A stretch of 64,000 bases of DNA, taken from positions 1 through 64,000 of the forward strand of contig CALFEQ010000024.1 in the NCBI GenBank assembly GCA_937949945.1. The letters are read 5' to 3'. Below are positions 25,601 to 33,743 of the stretch, piece after piece. Made by a program: the position numbers and the translations under genes. The stretch's first letter is position 1; each line of letters begins with the position of its first letter. This stretch comes from an uncultured Myxococcales bacterium (GTDB taxonomy: Bacteria; Myxococcota_A; Polyangia; Polyangiales; Polyangiaceae). A model generated the notes under the pieces. It had not been told where the DNA came from and ran no database searches. It saw only the letters and a program-made list of their open reading frames with translations.

Positions 25601-25661
25601 CGAACAGGCCGATCGCGACCAGAGCGGCGACGCCGCCCAGGATGCCGAGCCGCCGCGTCAT
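22620..25661 (-). CDS. Large membrane protein with two VWA domains
   Basis: A 1013-residue protein from the ATG that overlaps the previous stop (ATGA). Several N-terminal membrane helices occupy about residues 5-170. The first VWA-like domain has VFLVDVSESVPD. Then comes a beta-rich region, a GATase1-like segment (FVILSDMPAEAVSLTQQD, ending YVRDLGGGFLFAGGESG) and a second VWA domain with a perfect MIDAS (LVLDRSGSMSG) and ILLTDGQAPHNG. A C-terminal beta domain and a final membrane helix near 985-1003 follow. It is the last gene of the Bat-like operon. VWA plus GATase-like membrane proteins of this kind are common in myxobacteria and planctomycetes; their function is not established. Confidence 0.85.
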   Translation of the reverse strand: MTRRLGILGGVAALVAIGLFVANRLTKGVVWAFATQKADLLLMGAIAVACAVVVFRSLYDLVVQIRTKRDVQAARIAFAVAGGVVGLVGVWIYWRAVLSSSETTITFVRHGTDYELLSPKMLGVALLSPFFLWMIGRSLADLPVPQRILSVVLRIAFVALLALGLSRLARTATTEKIATVFLVDVSESVPDAAIEDAREEITKALKDKPKDAIVRIVTFAKRPRVVAMDDDAKEAPKLERHDIPPPSGQPTAGKEAPPAKTRTGLGAATDIASAMQLAYGLYPSGYLRRAVIFSDGVQTDGDVLAEANRARQFGVKVFTVPYRRPVPGEVALRDLRLPDKVRVGEPFNLRASIFSSRPQKIRATLKQGEAINGLDGIKEIDLKPGDNEVTFKSVVRVAGEVTYALELTDIPEDRFKENNRFAVSVAVPGRPSVLYAEGNPARASYLASALSAQEFDVDVRSPREIPSSIRELERYDFVILSDMPAEAVSLTQQDAIESYVRDLGGGFLFAGGESGYGLGGWHHTTIERILPVRMDSEKKRDEPQVAMVLVLDRSGSMSGLPIEMAKAAAKATADTLASDDLIEVIAFDSAPTRVVRMTAAKHRARIQNDIARIQAGGGTEIFSALDAAYQSLTATRARRKHVILLTDGQAPHNGIRDLVQAMAAEAITVTAVGLGSGIDEGLLKMIADLGGGRLYKVMDPQQLPRVFTRETEMVSRSAAVEEYFQPRVVSPADFLRGVDMSSAPFLHGYVATKMKPPPAQEILQSEIGEPILARWHVGLGWSLAWTSDVKNLWAVEWLRWPGYGQFWGQLVREHMRQKKRQQYDMACSIDPATGHVKASIDAIGGDDRFQNGLDAKLTVTGPQPNGETRKVPMRQTAPGRYEADFPLERYGSFLLHASLEKTVDDGKGGQKSVQVAESFGHVTNPYPREYLALAPDLVTLSRTALVTGGRVDPSPKEVFDPAGESIKYHEDLWPRFIGAALAVYLLDLLMRRVRIFDRKKTAKASVPRNVARA

Positions 25662-27685
25662 ACCGTGATCCTCCGGTGGTACGTGACCCACTCGATCGCG
25701 GTGAGGACGATGGCCGCGATGAGGAGGTAGATCCAGATTTCACGTCGCACGCCGATCTGGAAGCCCACGAGCGTGCCGGCCTTCTTGCCGTCGACGACGA
25801 GCTCCTTCGCGGGCTCGATCGCGCTCTCCTCGGCGTCGAGGAGGTTCGCGGCGAACGCGGTCACCGTCGGCGGCGGCCCGCCCGCGCCCGCGTTCTCCTT
25901 CGCGGACGGCTCGGGGAGGTCGCGGCCGTCGGCCCCTCCGCCGAGCGCGGCGGTCTCCGACGGATCGACGCCCTCCGCGCCCACGAGCTCGTAGAAGCCT
26001 GCGTGCTCACCGAGGTAGACGGCGCGCCCCTCGTGGACGGGGACGAGCAGCTCTTCGCCGCTCGGCACCTTGAGCCGCGCCTGCCCCGTGTGGGTCACGA
26101 CGGGGATGCGCCACACGTCGCCCGTGCGGAAGCTCGAGATGTACTGCGCGTCCTCGTCGGTGAAGAAGTTGATGACGTTGAGCAGGAGGAGCGGCCACGC
26201 GACGCGGAGCGGCAGATCGCTCTCGCGCGGGTCGAAGCCCATCGCGACGAACTTGTAGCCGCCGCGCTGCCCGGTCACGAGGAGCGGACCTTCGAAGCTC
26301 GCGCCGACGACCTTGTCTCCGGGCTGCGGGACGAGCTTGCGCGCGTGCGCGATGTTCACGTCGTCGAGCGCGGTCCAGCGGACGATGGGGTGCTTGCGCT
26401 CGATGCGGTCGAAGCCGGGGTTCTGCATCTCGCCCTCGACCTTCACCGGAGAGCCCGGCCCGCGCGGGTCGAGGTAGATGGCGTGCGCGCGCGGCGGGTC
26501 GGCGGGCGTCGCGGCGTCGAAGATGACGACGTCGTAGCGCGCCCCGCCGGGCGCGATCTTCTCCGCGTACTCCTTCGGAGAGACGAGCTGCACGTCGAGG
26601 TACTCGTCGAGCAGGAGCGCCGCCTCGAGGTACGTGTTGCCGGTCGTGACGACGAGCACCTTCGCGCGGCGCCGCTCGGGCAAGAGCGCGTACGCGGCGT
26701 TGTCCGCCGGCAGCTCGTCGACGCTGTTCGGCAGCGGAGAGATGAGGGCCTTGAGCGCCCTGCTCGCGCCGGACAAGTTCGGGTAGAACCGCGGCAGCCG
26801 CTCTCCGGGCTTGAGCCGGAGCTTCGTGAGGTCGACGAGCTGCCCGTTGTCGTTCGGGTCCCCGGGCTTCGGATCGGCGAAGAGGGACAGCTCGATGTCC
26901 TCCGTCTCGGGCCCGGTGTTGGTGACCTCCAGCATCACCTCGTAGCGACTCTTGTCGAGCGGGTAACGCCGGACGGAGAAGGCGGTGATACCGACGTTGC
27001 GGACGCCGCGCCCGATCGGCAGGTACGTGAGCTTGATGTCGTCGCCGAGGTGGACCTTCCCCGACGCGTCGACCGCCTCCCCGAGCCGCCCGTCGGACAC
27101 GACGACGATCTCGGGGTTCTCGAGCCCACGCAGCGAGTCGATCGCGAACCGGAGCGCGCGCGGGAAATCGGCACGCGCGTCCGTCGGCTTGATCAGGTCG
27201 AGCGCGCGTTCGAGCTCGGAGGTGTCCGAGCTCGCCGGCCCGAGCGGAGTGACCGCCGCATCCATCTGCGCGATGAGCATGCGGTCGGACCCGCCGAGCC
27301 CGCGGATGACCTTCTTCACCTCCTCTTTGGCCGCCTCGAGCCGATTCTTGGCCGGCGGCACGTCGGTCGCCTGCATCGACGCGCTCGCGTCGACGAGGAC
27401 GACGAGGTTCCTCCCCTTGATCAGCGTCGCCGCCGCCCGCGGATCCCCGAGCGCGAATGCGAGCAGCGCGATGAGCGCGAGCTGCACGAGGAGCGAGAGG
27501 AGCCTCTTGAGCCGCGAGAAGAGGCTGGTCGCCTCCTTGTCGCGCAAAATCCTCTCCCACAGCTTCGCGAACGGCACCGCGACGGTCCGCCGCCGCAGCT
27601 TGAGGATGTAGAGCGCCGTGGCGAAGGCAGCCGCCACGCCGAAGACGGCGGCAATCTGAGCGAGGGAAAGGCCGGCGAGGATCAC
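25658..27685 (-). CDS. BatA-like VWA membrane protein
   Basis: A 675-residue protein from GTG with a GGAGGTG ribosome binding site. The N-terminus carries the BatA-type membrane hairpin (helix about 8-27, LKLRRRTVAVPFAKLWERIL, then helix about 62-82), followed by a VWA domain with MIDAS VVLVDASASMQ. Extracytoplasmic beta domains make up the middle, and a final membrane helix (IWIYLLIAAIVLTAIEWV) is at the C-terminus. Bat proteins are linked to oxygen and stress tolerance in Bacteroides and Leptospira. It is coupled to the larger VWA protein by ATGA and lies 16 bases after the DUF58 gene. Confidence 0.87.
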   Translation of the reverse strand: MILAGLSLAQIAAVFGVAAAFATALYILKLRRRTVAVPFAKLWERILRDKEATSLFSRLKRLLSLLVQLALIALLAFALGDPRAAATLIKGRNLVVLVDASASMQATDVPPAKNRLEAAKEEVKKVIRGLGGSDRMLIAQMDAAVTPLGPASSDTSELERALDLIKPTDARADFPRALRFAIDSLRGLENPEIVVVSDGRLGEAVDASGKVHLGDDIKLTYLPIGRGVRNVGITAFSVRRYPLDKSRYEVMLEVTNTGPETEDIELSLFADPKPGDPNDNGQLVDLTKLRLKPGERLPRFYPNLSGASRALKALISPLPNSVDELPADNAAYALLPERRRAKVLVVTTGNTYLEAALLLDEYLDVQLVSPKEYAEKIAPGGARYDVVIFDAATPADPPRAHAIYLDPRGPGSPVKVEGEMQNPGFDRIERKHPIVRWTALDDVNIAHARKLVPQPGDKVVGASFEGPLLVTGQRGGYKFVAMGFDPRESDLPLRVAWPLLLLNVINFFTDEDAQYISSFRTGDVWRIPVVTHTGQARLKVPSGEELLVPVHEGRAVYLGEHAGFYELVGAEGVDPSETAALGGGADGRDLPEPSAKENAGAGGPPPTVTAFAANLLDAEESAIEPAKELVVDGKKAGTLVGFQIGVRREIWIYLLIAAIVLTAIEWVTYHRRITV

Positions 27686-27701
27686 GCCCGCACCTCCAGC
27701 C

Positions 27702-28637
27702 TCATCGGAGAAACCCTCCGCGCCGGAACACCCGCAGGATGAGCTCGTCGAACGGCACGCTCACGTCGGCCTGGATGTACGGGACCTGCTTCGACGTGCA
27801 GAAGCGTTCCACGTCCTCCAAGTACTTCGCGTACGCCTCGGCGAAGCGCTCGAGGACCTTCGCCGTCACCGTCACCTCACGCTCGTCGCCCGTCTCGCAG
27901 TCGTAGAGCAGGACGTCGCCCGAGAGCTTCGGCCTCGCCTCCTCTCGATCGATCACGTGCACGACGAACGGATCGAACTTGTTGTACCGGAGCACGTTGA
28001 TGCCCCGCTCGAAGCCGTTCGGGTCGTACAGATCGCTCGCGAGGACGACCAGGCCACGGCGCTTGTGCTGCGCCACGAACGTCTTCAGCGCGTCGCCGAG
28101 GTCCGTCTGCCCCTCGGGCTGGAGCTCGCGCAAGAAGCGGAGCACCTTGAAGATGCGCGCCTTGCCGCGTGTCGAAGGCATGCGATCGAGCACGCGATCG
28201 GTCGTCGACACGATGCTCACGCGATCGAGGTTCGCGAGGCCCACGTAGGCGAGCGCCGCCACGACGCGCTTCGCGTACCGGAGCTTCTTGCCGTCGCCGA
28301 AGCCCATCGACGAGCTCGTGTCGACGATGAAGTAGATCGCGAGATCCTCCTCTTCCTCGTAGAGCCGGACGAGCAGGCGATCGAGGCGCTGGAAGACGTT
28401 CCAGTCCAGGTAGCGGAAGTCGTCACCCGGCTGGTAGTCGCGGTGGTCGGCGAACTCGACGCCCGACCCGCTCTTCTTCGTCCGCCGCTCGGCGCGCATG
28501 CGTCCGGCGAACACGCGCTTCGAGACGAGCGCGAGGTAGTCGAGCTTGCGCTGGAAGTCGTCGTCGAACAGGTCGTCGTCCGACGCCTTCGTCAGCGCAG
28601 GCCCTTTCCGCCCGAAGACCGCGTCAAGGAACCCCAC
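27702..28637 (-). CDS. DUF58 domain protein
   Basis: A 311-residue protein from GTG. The DUF58 signature is present: SGSGVEFADHRDYQPGDDFR, then YLDWNVFQRLDRLLVRLYEEEEDLA, followed by a VWA-like fold with FIVDTSSSMG and LVVLASDLYDPNGFE. DUF58 proteins are encoded next to MoxR ATPases and are thought to be their clients or adaptors, linking the ATPase to the VWA membrane proteins. Gene order here (MoxR, DUF58, BatA-like) is canonical. Unusually for the family, no membrane helix is visible. Confidence 0.92.
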   Translation of the reverse strand: MGFLDAVFGRKGPALTKASDDDLFDDDFQRKLDYLALVSKRVFAGRMRAERRTKKSGSGVEFADHRDYQPGDDFRYLDWNVFQRLDRLLVRLYEEEEDLAIYFIVDTSSSMGFGDGKKLRYAKRVVAALAYVGLANLDRVSIVSTTDRVLDRMPSTRGKARIFKVLRFLRELQPEGQTDLGDALKTFVAQHKRRGLVVLASDLYDPNGFERGINVLRYNKFDPFVVHVIDREEARPKLSGDVLLYDCETGDEREVTVTAKVLERFAEAYAKYLEDVERFCTSKQVPYIQADVSVPFDELILRVFRRGGFLR

Positions 28638-28679
28638 GCACGCCCCTCGTCTCGCTCCGGCCGATCACGACACCGCGGC

Positions 28680-29723
<1,044 letters not shown>

Positions 29724-29792
29724 TTCCTTCGTGCTCCAAGGTCGCTGTGGAATTCTCGTGTCGAGCGGGTACGGCGCGTGACGTCGTCGCCC

Positions 29793-31817
29793 TCAGGGAT
29801 TCTCGGGCGGCGCGGGCGCTTCCGCTCCGCCGCCGCTCGGATCGCGCGGGCGGATGAGCTGGAAGTAGCGCCGCACGTAGAAGCGGTAGCCGCCGGGGAT
29901 CTCGTCCGTGTTCAGAGCCTCCTCGGCGACGGTATGGTACTCGCGGTAGACACGCGTGTAGCCCTTCGAGGCGAAGCCGCGCTCGGCGGCGCCGAGGATG
30001 ACCTCGCTGCGTGAGCCGCCTTGACCGGTGTCGGCTCCCTGGACCTGCGTGTCCTGCGTTCCGACCTTCGGGTTCGTCGCGGTCTTCCCCTGGACGTTCG
30101 GATCGTGACCCGTGCCCCAGCCCGGGCCTTGGTTGCCGTTCTGTCCTCCGTTGCCGCCCTGGCCCTGACCGCCCTGCCCGCGGCCCTTCGTGATCATGAG
30201 GAGCTTTTCGCCGTTCGGCCCGAGGATCCAGGTCTCGCCGCCGCCGCCGCCCTGGCCTTGACCCTGGCCCTGACCGCCTTGGCCTTGCTGCCCGCCCTGG
30301 CCGTTGCCGGCCTGCTGGCCCTGACCTTCCTGGCCCTGGCCCTGGCCCTCTCGACCCTGGCCGTCCTGACCGCCCTGCCCGGACTGCCCCTGACCACGCG
30401 CACGCTGCTGGAACACGCGGAGGCGCTGCATCTGCCCGGAGCCACCCTGCGCCTGACGTCGGAGCATCTCACGGAGCTCCTGGAGCTTCTGGCGCAGCTG
30501 CTCCTTCTCCTCCTGCGACATCTCCTGCCGCGCCATGCGGTTGATGTCCTGCGCGGCGTTGTCGAGATCGTCCGCCGACAGACCGAGGTCTCGCATGAGG
30601 TCCTCGGCGGCCTTCTGCAGCTCGCGATCGAGCCGATCGAGCTCGCGCTGCGCCTTCTGTTGCTGCTCGCGCTCGCGATCGAGGCGTTCGAGCTCGCGCT
30701 CCTTCTTCTGGAGCAAGCTCTTCTCCTGCTCGCTCGCGCCGGCGTCGCCCATCTTCTGGCGCTGCTTGAGGAGGTCCTGCTTGAGCTCCTCGCGGCGAGC
30801 CTCGATGGCCTCCATGCGCTTCTTCTGATCCTCGCTCGCCCTCTTGAGCGCTTCGCGGAGCTTCTCGAGCTGCTGCTTGTCGATCCCGCCGCGCTGCTGC
30901 GCCTCACGGAGCTTCTTGGCGAGATCTCGGAGCGCCTTCTCGGCCGCCTCGAGGTTCTTGTCCGAGAGCGCCTCGCCGGTGGGCTTCGAGAGCTCGCTCT
31001 TCTTGAGCTCCTCGCCCATCTTCTTCAGCGCCTCTTCGAGCGCCTTCGCGTCCGCCTCGCGTCCCTCGAGGAGCCGGTCCTCGAGCTGCTGCATCCGGCG
31101 GAACGCCTCGGTCCGATCCAGCCGCCTGTTCGCGAGGTCCTCGACGAGCTGATTGAACTCGTGCGTGGCCGCCTTGGCCTCGTCGGTCTGGAGCCGCTGA
31201 TCGATCTCGCGGAGGAACTCGCGCACCGCGTCGAGATCGTCCTGGGTCACCTCGACGGCGTCGATCGTCTTCGCGCTCGCGATCGGCTCGTGCTTCCGTA
31301 CCTCGAAGAGCGCCACACCGGCGATGACGAGCGCCATCACCGCGAGGAAGGGCCACTCCCTTGGAGACTCCATCGGGACGGCCTTCTTCGGATCGACACG
31401 CGAGGCGTGCGCGAGCGCGTCTTCGATCGCCGCCATCATGAACGGCGTGCGCTCTTCGCGCCCGAGCTCTCCGAAAGAGAGCGCGCTCGACAGCCGGTCG
31501 GCGAGGCCGTGGTAACGATCGAGCGCCACCGCGCCCGCCCTGCGAGGCAGACGGCGCATGTAGGCCACGACTGCGACGACGAGGACCTGGATCCCAGCGA
31601 CGGCGATGGCGATCCGGCACGCGCGCTCGCCGACGACGCCCACCTTGCGGAGCGTCAAGAAGATCGCCGCCGCGACGAGGCCTCCCGCGAGGGCCTTCGC
31701 CGCCCAGAGGATGGCACGCCGCGCGCGCAGGCGCCGCTCCGCCCGCTTCGCTGGGCGCTCGATGGGCTCGAGCGAGAGGCGCTCCGTGCCGGGCTCAGCG
31801 GCCGCTTCCGAGGTCAT
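29793..31817 (-). CDS. Coiled-coil membrane protein with Q/G-rich region (DUF4175-like)
   Basis: A 674-residue protein from ATG 31817; an upstream open extension has no support. Two or three membrane helices occupy about residues 35-165 (AILWAAKALAGGLVAAAIFL, ACRIAIAVAGIQVLVVAVVAY, FLAVMALVIAGVALFEV). A long charged coiled coil at about 185-460 is very rich in Glu, Lys, Arg and Gln. A low-complexity Gln/Gly tract with GQGGQGQG-type repeats follows, then a globular end with VYREYHTVAEEALNTDEIPG and FYVRRYFQLIRP. The plan resembles DUF4175-like proteins found upstream of moxR-DUF58-VWA operons. It is the first gene of the operon. Confidence 0.75.
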   Translation of the reverse strand: MTSEAAAEPGTERLSLEPIERPAKRAERRLRARRAILWAAKALAGGLVAAAIFLTLRKVGVVGERACRIAIAVAGIQVLVVAVVAYMRRLPRRAGAVALDRYHGLADRLSSALSFGELGREERTPFMMAAIEDALAHASRVDPKKAVPMESPREWPFLAVMALVIAGVALFEVRKHEPIASAKTIDAVEVTQDDLDAVREFLREIDQRLQTDEAKAATHEFNQLVEDLANRRLDRTEAFRRMQQLEDRLLEGREADAKALEEALKKMGEELKKSELSKPTGEALSDKNLEAAEKALRDLAKKLREAQQRGGIDKQQLEKLREALKRASEDQKKRMEAIEARREELKQDLLKQRQKMGDAGASEQEKSLLQKKERELERLDREREQQQKAQRELDRLDRELQKAAEDLMRDLGLSADDLDNAAQDINRMARQEMSQEEKEQLRQKLQELREMLRRQAQGGSGQMQRLRVFQQRARGQGQSGQGGQDGQGREGQGQGQEGQGQQAGNGQGGQQGQGGQGQGQGQGGGGGETWILGPNGEKLLMITKGRGQGGQGQGGNGGQNGNQGPGWGTGHDPNVQGKTATNPKVGTQDTQVQGADTGQGGSRSEVILGAAERGFASKGYTRVYREYHTVAEEALNTDEIPGGYRFYVRRYFQLIRPRDPSGGGAEAPAPPENP

Positions 31818-32144
31818 TCCGTGATCGTTCCTGGTATCGAGTCGTTTCGATGCGGGGCGGGGCTCGATGTCGCTCTCGACCCCCTCCCGGGGCAGAGGTC
31901 CGTGCTGCAACCTCGATTCCGACGTACGGACCGTGACAAAGTTCCCGCCCCCGGTGCGTTCTCGAGAAGGACATGGGCGATCGGCGACCGACCTCTTCTT
32001 GCATCGTAGCAAGAATCCCGAACGGCGACGGGACCCGAACGGACGACCGACCGAAGAGCCCCGAGGGACCATACGCCGCTGGGCCGGTGTTTCATTCCCG
32101 AGGTTGCGTCACGGGGAGACCTGCGGGCTCGGTTTGAGGCTAAG
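31818..32144. promoter_or_regulatory. Intergenic control region, Bat-like operon / NUDIX gene
   Basis: This 327-base gap lies between the divergent Bat-like operon and the NUDIX gene. No gene is seen. It should hold both promoters, but I could not pick out a convincing -10/-35 pair. The only distinct element is the 7-6-7 inverted repeat TTCTTGC/GCAAGAA at 31996-32015, roughly 180 bases upstream of the operon start and 130 upstream of the NUDIX start. Confidence 0.45.
31996..32015. promoter_or_regulatory. Perfect inverted repeat TTCTTGC-N6-GCAAGAA
   Basis: A 20-base site with perfect seven-base arms around ATCGTA lies in the gap between divergent transcription units. It has no T-tract and is not at the end of a gene, so an operator is more likely than a terminator. 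Which protein binds is unknown. Confidence 0.4.
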
Positions 32145-32795
32145 ATGCGACCCCGCGTGCCCGTCCTCCCAGAGATCCCCAAGGTCGAGCTCGACGTCGT
32201 CGGTGACCATTCCTCGGAGCCCGAAGGCTTCCTGACGCTCAAGCGGTACGAGCTCGCCGTGGTCCGAGCGGACGGCACGCGCAGCGCCCCGCTCCGTTAC
32301 GACATCGTCGAGCGCCGGGCGCTCGATGCGGCAGTGATGGCGGCGCATCACTCGGGGCCCGACGGAGAGCCGTGGGTCTACCTCCGCACGGCCATCCGCC
32401 CCCCCGTCGCGCTCCGGAAGATCGCGCCGCTGCATCCTGCCGTCCTCTGGGAGCTGCCTGCCGGGCTCATCGAGCCGGGAGAGGCGCCGGAGGCGGCTGC
32501 GGCGCGGGAGCTCTCCGAGGAGCTCGGCTTCGTGGTGCGGCCGGAGGACATGCGACCGCTGGGCGAGTGCTCCTTCCCCGCGCCGGGCTTCATCGCCGAG
32601 ATGCACTTCTTCTTCCACGTCCGCGTCGATCCGAAGACCCGCCGCGAGCCGGAAGGCGACGGCTCGCCGCTCGAAGAGGCGCCCCGCATCGTGAGCGTGC
32701 CGCTGAAGGACGCGCTCGCCGCCTGTCGCGCCGGCGAGATCCGGGACGCGAAGACGGAGCTCGCCCTCCATCGCCTCGCGTCTGCGCTCTCCTGA
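32145..32795 (+). CDS. NUDIX hydrolase (ADP-ribose pyrophosphatase-like)
   Basis: A 216-residue protein with a complete Nudix box: GLIEPGEAPEAAAAREL followed by SEELGF (G-x5-E-x7-REL-xEE-xG-U). Upstream are YELAVVRADGTRSAPLRYDIVERR and LHPAVLWELPAGLIEPG, which resemble the ADP-ribose pyrophosphatase branch, so a nucleotide-sugar or ADP-ribose substrate is likely. It sits directly upstream of NAD kinase with an eight-base gap, consistent with a two-gene NAD-metabolism unit. Confidence 0.87.
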   Translation: MRPRVPVLPEIPKVELDVVGDHSSEPEGFLTLKRYELAVVRADGTRSAPLRYDIVERRALDAAVMAAHHSGPDGEPWVYLRTAIRPPVALRKIAPLHPAVLWELPAGLIEPGEAPEAAAARELSEELGFVVRPEDMRPLGECSFPAPGFIAEMHFFFHVRVDPKTRREPEGDGSPLEEAPRIVSVPLKDALAACRAGEIRDAKTELALHRLASALS

Positions 32796-32802
32796 ACCCG
32801 AC

Positions 32803-33702
32803 ATGCCCAGGAAGCGAAAGCCTCGAGTCGCCGTCGTCGTGAAGCGCACGACCTATCGCAAGTTCGTGCTCGACCAGCACGATCCGCTCATCGTGCGCCT
32901 CTTGCGCAAGGGCGACCCGACGGTGCAGCGCCTGAAGCAGTCGCACGAGGATCACGAAGCGACCGTGCGGGAGGTGGAGGAGGCGCTCGCCGCGCTCGAC
33001 GTCGAGGTCGTCTTCCGCGGCGGACCGCGTGCGCGCGTCCCACCTCGCACGGATCTCGTCGTCACGGTAGGCGGCGACGGCACGCTGCTCTCGGCCTCGC
33101 ACCTCATCGGGAAAGACGTCCCGCTCCTCGGGATCAACAGCGCCCCCGGACACTCCGTCGGCTTCTTCTGCGGGGCGACCAAGGGCAACGTCGCCCCGAC
33201 GCTCGCGCGGGCGATCGCCGGCGAGCTACGCGCGACGGAGCTCACGCGCATGCGGGTCGAGCTCAACGGCAAGCTCCTCCACTCGCGCGTGCTCAACGAG
33301 GCGCTCTTCTGCCATGCCTCGCCCGCCGCGACGTCGCGCTACATCCTCCAGCTCCCCGAGGGAGAAGAGGAGCAGCGATCGAGCGGTCTCTGGATCGGTC
33401 CGGCCGCGGGCTCGACCGCCGCGCAGAGGAGCGCGGGCGGCAAGGTGCTCCCGCTCTCGTCGGACAAGATCCAGTACGTCGTGCGCGAGCCCTACATCCC
33501 GGCCGGCGGTCGCTACCGCTTCGCGCGCGGTCTCGTCGACGCGGGCGACGCGATCGTCCTCCGGAGCAAGATGCGCGAGGCACGCGTGTTCCTCGACGGA
33601 CACCGGATCGCGCACGCAGTGACCCTCGGCGACGTGCTCACGATGCGGCGGAGCAACGAGTCGCTCACGGTGCTCGGGATCGCGGGCAAGCGGAGGACGT
33701 GA
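32803..33702 (+). CDS. nadK: NAD kinase family protein
   Basis: A 299-residue protein of the ATP-NAD kinase fold. The signature TVGGDGTLLSASHLIG is at about 87-102, followed by LLGINSAPGHSVGFF and a beta-rich C-terminal domain with the second motif LWIGPAAGSTAAQRSAGG, which stands where the family has GSTAY-type residues. The enzyme phosphorylates NAD to NADP. An extended N-terminal helical region with YRKFVLDQHDP is longer than in E. coli NadK. It follows the NUDIX gene closely. An ATP-NAD kinase-like paralog with another substrate is possible. Confidence 0.8.
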   Translation: MPRKRKPRVAVVVKRTTYRKFVLDQHDPLIVRLLRKGDPTVQRLKQSHEDHEATVREVEEALAALDVEVVFRGGPRARVPPRTDLVVTVGGDGTLLSASHLIGKDVPLLGINSAPGHSVGFFCGATKGNVAPTLARAIAGELRATELTRMRVELNGKLLHSRVLNEALFCHASPAATSRYILQLPEGEEEQRSSGLWIGPAAGSTAAQRSAGGKVLPLSSDKIQYVVREPYIPAGGRYRFARGLVDAGDAIVLRSKMREARVFLDGHRIAHAVTLGDVLTMRRSNESLTVLGIAGKRRT

Positions 33703-33710
33703 CGAGGGAG

Positions 33711-33738
33711 GCTCCAGGCTCCGGGCTCCGGGCTCCAG
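33711..33738. repeat. Heptamer tandem repeat (GCTCCRG x4)
   Basis: Four adjacent seven-base units (gctccag, gctccgg, gctccgg, gctccag) fill the short gap between the convergent NAD kinase and repeat-protein genes. The unit length equals that of the tracts at 56687 and 56907 although the unit sequence differs. Confidence 0.75.
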
Positions 33739-33743
33739 TGCGA

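Noticed and set aside
22566..25730. A very long open frame on the plus strand opposite the double-VWA gene
   Set aside because: It is the GC-skew shadow of a clear gene on the minus strand; its translation is Arg/Asp/Val/Leu-rich without domains.
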